DNA of 64,000 nucleotides, taken from Cylicocyclus nassatus (taxonomy: Eukaryota > Nematoda > Chromadorea > Rhabditida > Strongylidae). This document shows positions 11,771 to 22,088 of the stretch, in pieces. Location: positions 47,202,941 through 47,266,940 of the forward strand of contig CATQJL010000112.1 in assembly GCA_958299035.1 (NCBI GenBank). Direction: 5' to 3'. The position numbers and the translations under genes are program-made. The notes beneath the pieces were generated by a model that was given only the letters and a program-made list of their open reading frames with translations, did no database searches and was not told the origin of the DNA. Each line of letters starts with the position of its first letter. Position 1 is the first letter of the stretch.

Positions 11771-14700
11771 TCAGAAATAATCGTTTTCATCAATCCCTAT
11801 TAACGATAATACATTGTACTTTATAAGTCTCTTTTTGAACACGACAGCGCTAGGTGCAGAGGGTACCGAGTTAGGTAGTTTCTGCAGCCAACGTGCAGTG
11901 CGTGGAAAGAAGGAGTGAAAGAATAGTTTATTTGAAGAAGAAGTAGGGATATCAGAATAAAAACTAAATAAACCTGTTCGACCATAGGAGGCTTTCCATA
12001 TCCAGAATTCACTGGGTCGTAAGTTAGTCTCAAGACGAATCATTTGAAAGCCAAGAACTAAATCAGCAACTACCCTGCGATATAACAAGCTGCAAAGTTT
12101 CAAACGTTCTAATCTGCATGAACCTTTTCCAGGAGTACTCTGCGTTGATACCACTGCTTNNNNNNNNNNNNNNNNNNNNNNNNNNNNNNNNNNNNNNNNN
12201 NNNNNNNNNNNNNNNNNNNNNNNNNNNNNNNNNNNNNNNNNNNNNNNNNNNNNNNNNNNNNNNNNNNNNNNNNNNNNNNNNNNNNNNNNNNNNNNNNNNN
12301 NNNNNNNNNNNNNNNNNNNNNNNNNNNNNNNNNNNNNNNNNNNNNNNNNNNNNNNNNNNNNNNNNNNNNNNNNNNNNNNNNNNNNNNNNNNNNNNNNNNN
12401 NNNNNNNNNNNNNNNNNNNNNNNNNNNNNNNNNNNNNNNNNNNNNNNNNNNNNNNNNNNNNNNNNNNNNNNNNNNNNNNNNNNNNNNNNNNNNNNNNNNN
12501 NNNNNNNNNNNNNNNNNNNNNNNNNNNNNNNNNNNNNNNNNNNNNNNNNNNNNNNNNNNNNNNNNNNNNNNNNNNNNNNNNNNNNNNNNNNNNNNNNNNN
12601 NNNNNNNNNNNNNNNNNNNNNNNNNNNNNNNNNNNNNNNNNNNNNNNNNNNNNNNNNNNGCATGAACCTTTTCCAGGGTTAGAATATCTTTTTTGAGAAA
12701 GGGACTCCAAACTTGGCTAGCGTACTCTAGATGTGGAAGAACATATGCAGTATAGAGCTTGATATAGACATCTTGATTAGCATGCTTTATATTGCGTAGC
12801 AGGAGAAACATATTGCGTGAGACTATACGTGAGCAGTGCTCTATATGGGGTCGTAAAAGGAGTTGTTGATCTATCAAAACACCAAGATCACGTACAATCA
12901 TTGGTCTGGTGAGTGAGGTACCAGAGTGAACATAATCCTCTAGATTTATAGTATTATGTGTCCGATTAGTAATGGTCAGACAAGCACTTTTCGCAAGATT
13001 GACGTCAATGTCATTTTGTGTAGCCCAAGACAGCATATTTTGAAGACTAGTTTTCAAAGCGTCCATCACTTCATCTCTATTCAAGTCTGAGTAAGAGCCA
13101 AATACTTTTATGTCATCTGCGTAAGCGACCACCTTCACTTTGTTAATAGATAAGCGAGGAAGAAGGTCTCTAGTATATAGGTTAAAGAGGATGAGTGATA
13201 AAACACCACCTTGAGGTACTCCACTAGTCACAGAGTAAATCTGGGACATGGTTGCGTTTACACGCACTGAGAAGGTTCTTCCATATAAGTAAGAAGTTAT
13301 CCATCTCAAAAGATCTCTATCAATTCTTGCTTCGGAGAGTTTTTCTATCAGTTTTGGAATATTCACTTTGTCAAAGGCCTTGGATAGATCAAAATACAGA
13401 ATGTCAGTTTTTTGTTTGAGAGCCAAAGCTTTCTTCCAGTAAAAATCACATGCGACTAATTGTTGTGTAGTAGATGACCCATGTATAAAGCCATGTTGTT
13501 CCGAAGGTATGAGGCTTTTTCTTTCGCAAAAAGAGAGTAGCCTTTTCTTTATGATCTTTTCTGTAATTTTACAAAGAGTCGAAGTGATACATATAGGGCG
13601 AAATTCAGTGTCATGTTGTGGGTTAGTGACCTTTAGAACAGGCACTACTATGCCATGTTTCCAGATTTTTGGAAGTTCACCAGATTCGAGGGAAAGGTTC
13701 ACTATTATTGAAACGGGGACAGCTAATTGATCAGCACATTTCTTGAAAACAATCTGCGGGAGAAAATCACTGGTAATGAAACAAAATGTCTTGAGTTTTT
13801 TCAGGAGTCTACTCACTTCCCAAGGAAAAGCCTGTGGGGCACATGAGTAGAAGGGCATAGTTGATTGTTTTAAGACTGAATGTGACTCTGTTGTGGGTCG
13901 AAAAACTGAAGCAAAATAGTGGGCTAAACCTTCAGCTCTTTCTTGGTCAGTCATCAAGGGATTTCCCGCTTCATCATATAAAATTTTGCCCATGTGTTTC
14001 TCTTTTAGAAAAAGGCGGATGTATTTATGGAGGGAAGTAAGATTCACTCGAGATAAGTATTTCTGTCTATATGCATTATATTTAGCTGTATGTTTAGACA
14101 GTTCATTAGTGATTTTTTTGTATTTATCTGATTGTAAGGGATTGCGGAGTGAAGTGAATAAGCGATTTCTTTGCGCAATCAAATTTTTTATGTGCAATGG
14201 ATAGTCGCAGGAATTCTTTTCCTGCTTCAATGGCACATAACGTGTTAAGATATCATTCAGTGTATCAAGAAAACGCTGATAAAGTTCATCTATTGATGAT
14301 GAGTCCTCAAGTAAGGTCCACCAATCAATGGTACTCAGGATGGATGAGATAGTCGAGTAATCAGCCTTGGAATAGTCAGGGTAGGTACTCACCGTATTTA
14401 TCTTATGGTAGTCATTGAGAATCATCAATCTAAAATAAATGCTAACATGATCGGAGCCACATAGAGGAGATCCAACGGTTAGGTCATAAGTCATGGAATT
14501 AGTACAAAGTACAAGATCAAGGATGTTGTTGTTTCTTGTGGGGTACAATAAATGCTGTTGCAATGAAAGAACATGAAACAAATTGATGAATCTGGAAGCA
14601 TCAGGACATAGTGGTCTCAAGGTCGACCAATCAACAGTGAGGTTGAAATCACCCAGAAGCACAATGTTTTGAAAGTTACAACCAAATGTTTGTATCAATT

Positions 14701-15064
14701 GGATAAGTTCGGAATCATCAGAGTATGAGGATGAGGGAGGGCGGTAGACTAGAACAATTGCACATTCTAACTGTAGAGTATGATTGAAAAGTTTCAGTGC
14801 TAGCACATCGCTCAAAGTAGACGCAGGTATAGAGATATCTTCGCAAAGAATCGTATCTCGAATAAAAACACAGATACCTCCCCCCCGTTTTCCTATACGA
14901 TCTTTACGAAAGACAATATAAGGAAGATTGAAGCACAACTCTGATGAATTGATTGAGGATGAGAGCCAGGATTCGGTAATACAGACAATATCAGGTTTAT
15001 CAATAGCTAGAAGAAGACGAAATGAATCTATCTTATTGATGAGACTACGTGCATTTAGATAACA
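11771..15064 (-). CDS. CR1-like LINE ORF2: APE endonuclease and reverse transcriptase (gapped)
   Basis: The frame is open from 15064 (CYLNARSLINK just after a TGA) to a stop at 11771; the first ATG is at 14938. Counting from that ATG: endonuclease motifs GDFNL at about 96-100 and GSDHVSIYF at about 161-169; reverse transcriptase motifs FDLSKAFD at about 514-521, SGVPQGG, and the catalytic AYADD at about 605-609. The C-terminal part reads RLERLKLCSLLYRR...FPRTARW. A 500-N gap and amplification-primer sequence interrupt the frame near residue 760-930. Upstream of 15064 the frame is shifted relative to a likely start just after ORF1, so this copy is probably inactive. Gene order, domains and the separate ORF1 fit the CR1/T1 group. 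Confidence 0.85.
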   Translation of the reverse strand, partial: CYLNARSLINKIDSFRLLLAIDKPDIVCITESWLSSSINSSELCFNLPYIVFRKDRIGKRGGGICVFIRDTILCEDISIPASTLSDVLALKLFNHTLQLECAIVLVYRPPSSSYSDDSELIQLIQTFGCNFQNIVLLGDFNLTVDWSTLRPLCPDASRFINLFHVLSLQQHLLYPTRNNNILDLVLCTNSMTYDLTVGSPLCGSDHVSIYFRLMILNDYHKINTVSTYPDYSKADYSTISSILSTIDWWTLLEDSSSIDELYQRFLDTLNDILTRYVPLKQEKNSCDYPLHIKNLIAQRNRLFTSLRNPLQSDKYKKITNELSKHTAKYNAYRQKYLSRVNLTSLHKYIRLFLKEKHMGKILYDEAGNPLMTDQERAEGLAHYFASVFRPTTESHSVLKQSTMPFYSCAPQAFPWEVSRLLKKLKTFCFITSDFLPQIVFKKCADQLAVPVSIIVNLSLESGELPKIWKHGIVVPVLKVTNPQHDTEFRPICITSTLCKITEKIIKKRLLSFCERKSLIPSEQHGFIHGSSTTQQLVACDFYWKKALALKQKTDILYFDLSKAFDKVNIPKLIEKLSEARIDRDLLRWITSYLYGRTFSVRVNATMSQIYSVTSGVPQGGVLSLILFNLYTRDLLPRLSINKVKVVAYADDIKVFGSYSDLNRDEVMDALKTSLQNMLSWATQNDIDVNLAKSACLTITNRTHNTINLEDYVHSGTSLTRPMIVRDLGVLIDQQLLLRPHIEHCSRIVSRNMFLLLRNIKHANQDVYIKLYTAYVLPHLEYASQVWSPFLKKDILTLEKVHXXXXXXXXXXXXXXXXXXXXXXXXXXXXXXXXXXXXXXXXXXXXXXXXXXXXXXXXXXXXXXXXXXXXXXXXXXXXXXXXXXXXXXXXXXXXXXXXXXXXXXXXXXXXXXXXXXXXXXXXXXXXXXXXXXXXXXXXXXXXXXXXXXXXXXXXXXXXXXXXXXXXXXXXAVVSTQSTPGKGSCRLERLKLCSLLYRRVVADLVLGFQMIRLETNLRPSEFWIWKASYGRTGLFSFYSDIPTSSSNKLFFHSFFPRTARWLQKLPNSVPSAPSAVVFKKRLIKYNVLSLIGIDENDYF
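12135..12159 (-). other. SMART-type amplification primer sequence (contaminant)
   Basis: On the minus strand these 25 bases start AAGCAGTGGTATCAACGCAG and match the widely used SMART/ISPCR primer. They abut the N gap. This is laboratory sequence left in the assembly, not nematode DNA. Confidence 0.9.
12160..12659. other. Assembly gap, 500 N
   Basis: Exactly 500 undetermined bases inside LINE ORF2. The 18-mer GCATGAACCTTTTCCAGG occurs on both sides (ending at 12133 and starting at about 12660), so the flanking contigs probably overlap and the gap size is arbitrary. Confidence 0.98.
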
Positions 15065-15105
15065 TCATACAACTCATTCCGTTGACACCATGCATGAAAT
15101 TCAGT

Positions 15106-15809
15106 TTACCTGAGGTGGACTCGACTCTGACTATTGCGAATGTCTGTCATCTTGACTACTTCACCTCTGTATACCACGTATGTTTTTTGACCCAAAGCTT
15201 GATTTTTCTCACGAGCCTCTTTACGCAATTCAAAGTCTCTCCTGCGCTCTTCCACTGTCTGACTAAGCCTAATGAAGATATTCTTGTACTCGGGGTTGTT
15301 CCTCAGTAACCGAGCTTTACTCAGAACAGCGAGGCAGTGGGATCTTGAGGGCAGCGTTACTTTGGTCAAACGAGGTTTGTCCTCCGTAGCCCTACCCATA
15401 CGAAAAATCGCCGACGGCCTCGCCTCGACGTCCAGAACGTCCAGAATTTCGGTTACTTTCATTTCGACATCAACCTGTCTCTCGGATGGACGTTTTTCAC
15501 CTGAGAGTTCAGGGATGCCATGTATCACGACGCTTTTTTGGCGGAAATATTCCTCGCAAATCGAATGTGACCCGATCAATACCGACTTTAGGGCCTGGAA
15601 TGAATCCAGGACCTGAGTAGGTACGCTTGGAGTTAGTGCCAAAAAAGACGAAATATTGTTCAAGTGCGAGATTATATCAGCAGAGTTTCTGAGTCAACTT
15701 GCCTTTCGTTAGAGGCGTCTTTAGAAAGCCTGCTAGAGTCAGGCATAGCAGAAGAAAGTTTCGACGCACCGGACTTTTTCTTCATTGAGGTAGTACGATT
15801 CGAAACCAT
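15106..15809 (-). pseudogene. CR1-like LINE ORF1 with one frameshift
   Basis: The main frame (15663-15106) reads like a nematode CR1 ORF1: KSVVIHGIPEL, AIFRMGRA, RLTKVTLPSRSHCLAVLSKA, then a charged helical segment VEERRRDFELRKEAREKN. The natural start is probably the ATG at 15809 (MVSNRTTSMKKKSG), but a 1-nt shift near 15680 separates that 40-residue Ser/Lys-rich N-terminus from the rest. ORF1 proteins of this group bind element RNA (family knowledge). It ends about 40 bp before the ORF2 frame. An AAT-rich stretch at 15868-15915 lies at the 5' side. Confidence 0.75.
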
Positions 15810-15948
15810 GGTAGGATATAAGAGGATATATACTGCTGCCGCTCAGTGTGCTTGTGTGAATGAGAATATAATTAATAATAATAATAATTAATATAATTAA
15901 TAATAATAATAATCAATACTTATATAATATTTGAATAAGCACTTTTTT

Positions 15949-16600
15949 ATGACCGGCCTGAAATGGTAGAAAGAATCAAGGAATTTGGACGAAACTTTGC
16001 ACACATGAAATTCTGGGTGGGGCGGGTGTCACTAAGCTTTTTCACCGAAAATCGCCGAGTGGCGTTATCGATTTATCGATTTTTTGCGTTTTTTGCCTAG
16101 CAATTTCGTTATGACCGGCCTAAAATGTCAGAAAACTTCATTAGGTTCAAACGAAACTTTGCACACATGAACTTCGGGGTGGGGCGGTTGTCACTAAGCT
16201 TTTTTAGCGAAAATCGCCAAGTCGCGCTATCGATTTATCGGTTTTTTTTTGCGTTTATTGCCTAGCAATTTCGTTATGACCGGCCTAAAATGTCAGAAAA
16301 CTTCATTAGGTTCAAACGAAACTTTGCACACATGAACTTCGGGGTGGGGCGGTTGTCACTAAGCTTTTTTAGCGAAAATCGCCAAGTCGCGCTATCGATT
16401 TATCGGTTTTTTTTGCGTTTATTGCCTAGCAATTTCGTTATGACCGGCCTAAAATGTTAGAAAACTTCATTAAATTCAAACGAAACTTTGTACACATGAA
16501 CTTCGGGGTGGGGCCGGTGTCACTAAGCTTTTTCACCATAGGGGTTATCGATTTATCGAATTTTGGGTTTCAATCTTTGTTGAGCGAAAACTGGCAGGAA
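15949..16600. repeat. Tandem repeat, about 165 bp x 4
   Basis: GACCGGCCT landmarks at 15951, 16113, 16278 and 16442 give periods of 162, 165 and 164 bp. Each unit holds GAAACTTTGCACACATGAAC, a GGGGTGGGGCGG block, CACTAAGCTTTTT and a TATCGATTTATCG run. The middle units are almost identical; the outer ones have diverged. Confidence 0.9.
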
Positions 16601-17072
16601 GGGATAGCTAAGCATGGTCAAATCGAATAAATTATCTACAACTTTAACCACTAAACTTTTTAAACCTTTTTTCTTAATTTTTTGTATGCCACATTCTGGG
16701 GGCTAGCTGATATTTAACTATGCATTCACCTTTCGCAACGGGTTTCGTCGACTGCATGGCTCATCAACAAAATCAAAATGGTTCATCCGCGAGATCAAAT
16801 ATGACCACCAAATCAAAATACCCTATCCCGGCCTTACGGTTCATTCATACCATGCCTTCGGTGCCATCAGTCGTACCTCCTTCGACTACTTTTACACCCG
16901 AGACATGGCGCCGATATTGACCCCCTAGCAATGACCCTCCACCTCCACACCTCCGTCGCAGGTGCATATCGCCGAATCCGAGCCCGTACTGCAAGACGCA
17001 CTTCTGAAGCCAGCGTAGCCGTCTTCGTCGTAGCCGAGAAATACAGAGGCACGAGAACGGCGTCTTGCCTCA

Positions 17073-17474
17073 ATGCGTGAACGTCATCTTCGTCGACGGC
17101 AACAAGAACCACAGCTTAACAGACGCCTTCAGGAGACACTGGATCAATCCAGGCATGGTGTAAGCCCAGAACGGGTTGGCCAACGACGACACGAGCCAAT
17201 CGACGAGAACACAGCACAAACGATCTTTGCGCTTGACTCGCGGCAACAAGTAATGTTTGAACCGGCACCTACCTCCACCCCCATTCCGCAGATGCACATT
17301 GCGCAAAGAACTCGAGCACGTGGCACAATGCGGAGCTCCGTAACTGCACATAACCGTCTTCATCATGGCCAAGAAGCACCAGAGGCCCAAGAAGAGCTTG
17401 CCCCGGTGCATGTAAGTTACCTTCGTTGTCGCCAGCACTACCACTTTTCAAAAAGATATAGATTAGATATATAG
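17073..17474 (+). CDS. Arg/Gln-rich ORF, possibly a Helitron remnant
   Basis: 133 codons, strongly basic and Gln-rich at the start (RRRQQEPQLNRRLQETLDQS), then HEPIDENTAQTI. The style resembles the low-complexity N-terminal part of Helitron Rep/helicase proteins, but no Rep or helicase motif is present. It lies downstream of the 165-bp array and ends in AGATTAGATATATAGATTAG. Identity is uncertain; it may be non-coding. Confidence 0.25.
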   Translation: MRERHLRRRQQEPQLNRRLQETLDQSRHGVSPERVGQRRHEPIDENTAQTIFALDSRQQVMFEPAPTSTPIPQMHIAQRTRARGTMRSSVTAHNRLHHGQEAPEAQEELAPVHVSYLRCRQHYHFSKRYRLDI

Positions 17475-17479
17475 ATTAG

Positions 17480-18591
17480 ATTTATAGATTTGATTTACCC
17501 CTTTTTTATGTTCGTTCACGATGAATAGAAAAAGGATCGTAGGATTTAAGGCAGATTTGGCAGACGTAATGCATGGTGTGCGCCGTTGTTAATAAGCCAT
17601 TTGTTCGATACACACGGTTTGTTGCTATCGACTTATGGATTTTTGCACTTTTTGCCTAGAAATTATCTTTGCTTGAAAACGATAGAAGGAGTTATGGAAT
17701 ATAGACCAAATTTGCCAGGCATAACGCATGGGCGGGATGTGTTTCAATGAGCCGTTTGTTCAACTATAATGGTCGACCCTTTCAATTTATTGATTTTTCG
17801 CAGTTCGCGTAATATCCATTGCTTAGTGTTAATTCGAAATAAACTGACAAAGCCGAAATTGTCCACGGTTGTTCTTTCTGCGCCGGTTATAAACGAAGTA
17901 GTTCGTGCAAAATGGCAAATTTTCTGCATTTCACTTTCAATAAAGAACAAAACGAAAGATTTACCGGAAGCGAAGCTGCCGTGTAGCGGCAGAGAGCGGC
18001 TGGTAATTTATAATTCACGCCGTTACCGTATTATTTTCTATGTTAGAAATCAAGAACACGGAGATTTTCGTGCATTTGCCAAAGTGGTGTTGTGCCGTTT
18101 CCACATAAGTAGTTGTATACTACAAACCCGTAAAAGTACAAACGTAAATTTCCAGCCTTCCACAAGCTTTGGTTCTCGAGAAATACCGAATACAGTTTTC
18201 TCTAGTCATGTGATCCGAGCTAAAATTCAAATTTTTCGAGAACTAAAGCTTCTATGTTTTAGATATGTATGAAGAAGCTACCCAATAATGGGCCAGTCAC
18301 GGCTCCTTCTTCGCCTACACTTTTACTCATTTTTGCTTCATTTAAACTACTTCCAACTGCACTGATTGGATTCTTAGCGTAGCCCCGCAGGCAATATTTT
18401 GGGCCTGCTCACACGCAGTACCGATCCTTTCAAGTGCGTTGATGAAGTTGTGATTGATAGTGAGCGCTCACCTATTGCGCGGGTAGACAAAAAGTGATCG
18501 CTTCAAAAGATCAGAAGATCTGTCTTAGTATGGTGCGAGCTCCTTTACATAATTCTGCACTCATTCTAACACAGAATTTAAATTTTATCGG
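17480..18591. other. Intergenic stretch with mariner-element remnant
   Basis: No gene recognised. About 18025-18260 matches the interior of the palindromic element at 57252-58193 (shared TTTCGTGCATTTGCCAAAGT and TTTGGTTCTCGAGAAATACC). The ORF at 17769-18272 runs across this remnant and I do not accept it as a gene. Confidence 0.6.
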
Positions 18592-20830
18592 CAAGGCCCG
18601 GCACCGATGGTTTGGGGTCAAATTGGACTTCGTTTTTTGGAGTTAGAAGCAATGGGGACATCGTTTTTATGAAGTCCTGGAGGAAGCGCCAAAAAAACAC
18701 GACGAACGTGTCAGGTTTCACAGTTGAACGTGTTCTTTCGCAAGCGCGCGAATTTCAAACAGGGTCAAGCGTGCTGATGCGATCCGAGGCCCTCATTTAC
18801 GACCCCCCCTTGAAGGTACCCATCCGTACGACCCCCCCCCCCTCCCTCCCCCCCTCCCACCCTCACCCATTTATCCCCCTTACCTCCCCTGCCCACAATC
18901 CTCGCGGTAACCTGCATAAACGAATGTCAATCTCAAAAAACACCTGCGTGAGAACTTCAGTGAGGTTTCGGAAGCGGAATTTCTAGGCCAATGGGTGCGT
19001 CCATCATCTGTAGCACACATACACACCTTTAATAATGTTTGAGATTCTGTAAGTTTTTTTTGAATTTTCAGGCATACTTCAGGCCAGCAAATTCGATTCC
19101 CGTAAGCGACACAAATTTTTGCACGGAGAAAAAAAATGATATTCTTGAACTACAAAAGATGTTTTCGACTAAGAAGCTTACTTCCTACCTCTTCCACAGT
19201 TTTTCCCGCGAAAAAAACCGCTTGAGCGCCGTCCAGAACGACGTCAAAAACGTGCATGAGCACGGTAGTTTGAAAATTCGTAACTAAGGCCAGGAAAAGG
19301 CTGAGAGGCTGCAAAGTACAGGTTCTGTAGCAGAGTGCCCAGACTATCCAAAGAAAAAGTTTCAGTTCTTGAGGAGCAGTAAGCTCGAAAAAATTTAGAT
19401 GCGACTCTCGCAAATTTAGATGCGATCCTGAAAAGCAAAAACTGGGATTTTTGAGCTTAAAATTTTGTAACTTACCAGAGAAGTTATAAAACAGCCTGCA
19501 ATTGTTATGAGGGAAAGTAGGAGGATGGCCTCATATTACAGCAGAATTGCAGCCAACAAGCTTCAATAGCTCCGAAGAAATTTAGATGCGACCCAGATAC
19601 GACCCCCCCCCCTTTCCTGACTTTCTGCAACCATACATAAAATCATAAGAAAATCCACAGTGACAAAATAACACCAAATTTTGCACTGATATAGCGAAGC
19701 ATTTCAAAAGTACAGATAAATCATATGAGCCCGTGAAAAACATTACAATAAGATTTAGAATTTTATGATGGTCACAGCTGGTAAAGACATTCGCTTTCGG
19801 CGAGTGTGTGAGACTTCAGGAAGGCCTCAGAAGCAAGATTTCTAGGGAAATCGGTATATTTAGCATTTTTATCAAATAATACATCCTTCAAAAGTGTTTT
19901 GAGCTCTTGTAAATGTTTTTCTGAGAATTTCTACAAATTTTTTATCTTTTTTATTCTGATTTCCTTGTTTATAGATTTATTGTAAATAACATAACTAATT
20001 GTCTGCTTTTTGATTCCCTTTGAAGGTATTTTAGCCTAACTACCTCCTACGACATCCCCCTCCCCCCACCTTAGATACCCTCTTACGACCCCCGTTGCGA
20101 CAGTCGCATCACAAGCTTGACCCTGATTTCAAATGCAAGACTCAAACAAACAAATGGCTTGTTTACAGCGTACAAACAATCACATGGCTCCGAATTTGGA
20201 CTATGTATATACAATATTACTCCAAACTATGTTATGTAAAAAGTTCCCAAAACTTAAGTGTCCTAATATCCGTTCTCGAATTTGTTGGTTTCTAGACCAA
20301 CTACCAAACCAACTGAATTGGTTCGGAGCATAAATATCGGAGAGTTCACATAAGTTTTGGACCTTTTTGATTTGGACGATTAGAACGGTCAAAAATCTAT
20401 CATATAGTGAAGAGAACGGATCAAGCCGTTGCTTCTCCCCTTTTTTGAGTCAAAAGTACTATGATTTTACGCGTTGATAGATATCGCGCTCCAATCACTT
20501 GCGGTGTCCTTCGAAATATGTGGCGAAAAATGCATCGCAGGATTGTTGAGGCTACAGATTTGGTTGGCCTAGGAGATTTTCGACATTCCCAGCATCAAAA
20601 TGGTACTATACCAAATGGCAGAGCCTTTAATCGACTCGAAATGTTTTCTTTTTGCTTTTTTGTTATATTACATACCTTAAAATGCGCTTTTTTTCGCTTT
20701 TTCGTTGCTCTTTTGATTGAATTAGGGTTTCCCTACTGATTTTCACGTCGAGAGGGACTTCGTAAATTTTCGCGAAGTATGGGGGACTTCGTTTCCTAAA
20801 AACCTCCAAATCAACGCATGCCGGGCCCTG
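18592..20830. mobile_element. hAT-like non-autonomous transposon
   Basis: The ends CAAGGCCCGGCACC and CATGCCGGGCCCTG are inverted relative to each other, and the element is flanked by a perfect 8-bp duplication TTTATCGG (18584-18591 and 20831-20838). Eight-base duplications and CAGGG-like ends are typical of hAT elements. No transposase is seen in 2.2 kb. GGGGACTTCGT-like motifs and C-runs recur near the ends. Confidence 0.85.
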
Positions 20831-21172
20831 TTTATCGGGCTTTCCGCGGTGTGGCATAGTGAGTCACTCAAAAATCGAATGTTCTCATAAGATTGCTTTA
20901 AAAACAATTGGGATTGAACCGAAGTTGACATTCAGTATTCTCCTCCTAACAGGACTCGGCACAGGTGGCTTATATAAGCAAGCTGGATATCGTTTTTGGG
21001 ACAAAAAGCAAAGGGAGTTTTCTTTTTGTAGCCGAAAAGACTCAAAATTTGCGACGTTTTTCTTTAATCAACGCTTCGTTGTTTGGGAATCTTCTAGGGA
21101 TTATGGTCTAGGGTCAAAGAGGACTTCGTAAGAATTCGCAAATGTCAAGGGGGACTTCGTCTTATGTTTCAA

Positions 21173-21771
21173 CTAGCTGGCATACCCGGCTCCGCCGTAT
21201 GTTCCGAATAGAAAATTCCATTTCTGAACCGATCCGGACCAAACTTGGCACACATACACTTCGGGCCTCGGCGGGTGTCACAGTCCACTTTTCGTTATCG
21301 ATTGATGCCGATTTTATCGATTTTTTGCAAAATTTGAGCTAGGGGGCTGGGATTTGGCACAGGGGGGTAATCGAGCATGCTGGTTACGAATACAATATTA
21401 GTTTTCGAAACCGTGCATTACTTTTATCGATTTTATCGATTTTTTTGCAAAATTTGAGCTAGGGGCTGGAATTTGGCAGGGGGGTGTAATCGAGCATGCT
21501 GATCACCCCCACGGGGGTGATCAGCATGCTCGATTACCCCCCTGTGCCAACTCCCAGCCCCGTAGCTCAAATTTTGCAAAAAATCGATAAAATCGATATC
21601 GATCGATGACGAAAAGTAGCCTATGACACCCGCCGGGGCCCGAAGTGTATGTGTGCCAAGTTTGGTCCGGATCGGTTCAGAAATGGAATTTTCTATTCGG
21701 AACATACGTACAGACAGACAGACATACAGACAGACATACATACAAACAGACATTCAGCTTTATATATAAGA
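21173..21771. mobile_element. Helitron-like element with central palindrome
   Basis: Same ends as 5317-7224: CTAGCTGGCATACCCGGCTC at the left and ATTCAGCTTTATATATAAGA at the right, again between A and T. The left end and the right part (21590-21707) are inverted copies; the centre GATCACCCCC-AC-GGGGGTGATC (21501-21522) is a near-perfect hairpin. The left arm (about 314 bp) is longer than the right (about 195 bp) because it holds one extra ATCGAT-rich unit. Confidence 0.6.
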
Positions 21772-22088
21772 TTAGCCACCTTGTGCCGAGCCCTGCCTCC
21801 AAAGGCGGTTGTGAAGGAACTGAACGTCGTTTTTTGTGCATACTTTCTCGTCGGTATTGTCGCATTAGATTGCAGATTTATGAAAGGATGCAAAATTGGC
21901 GTATCTTTCGACACCATATGAAGTTATACGATGCCGTGACGTAAGCAACGTGGAAATAAGATCGACTGACGTAACATGAGTTTTGACTTAGTCACAGTGC
22001 TTTTTTGACGAGTACCCGATCTTCGGCTAGAAATTTGCAAATTCGGAATGTTTTTCGATTGTGCACTATTATTCGTACTGCTAATAGA

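Noticed and set aside
12063..12710. ORFs of 184-215 codons across the gap
   Set aside because: They consist mainly of undetermined bases.
15949..16600. CRISPR array
   Set aside because: Repeat units are 162-165 bp and contiguous without spacers; the genome is eukaryotic.
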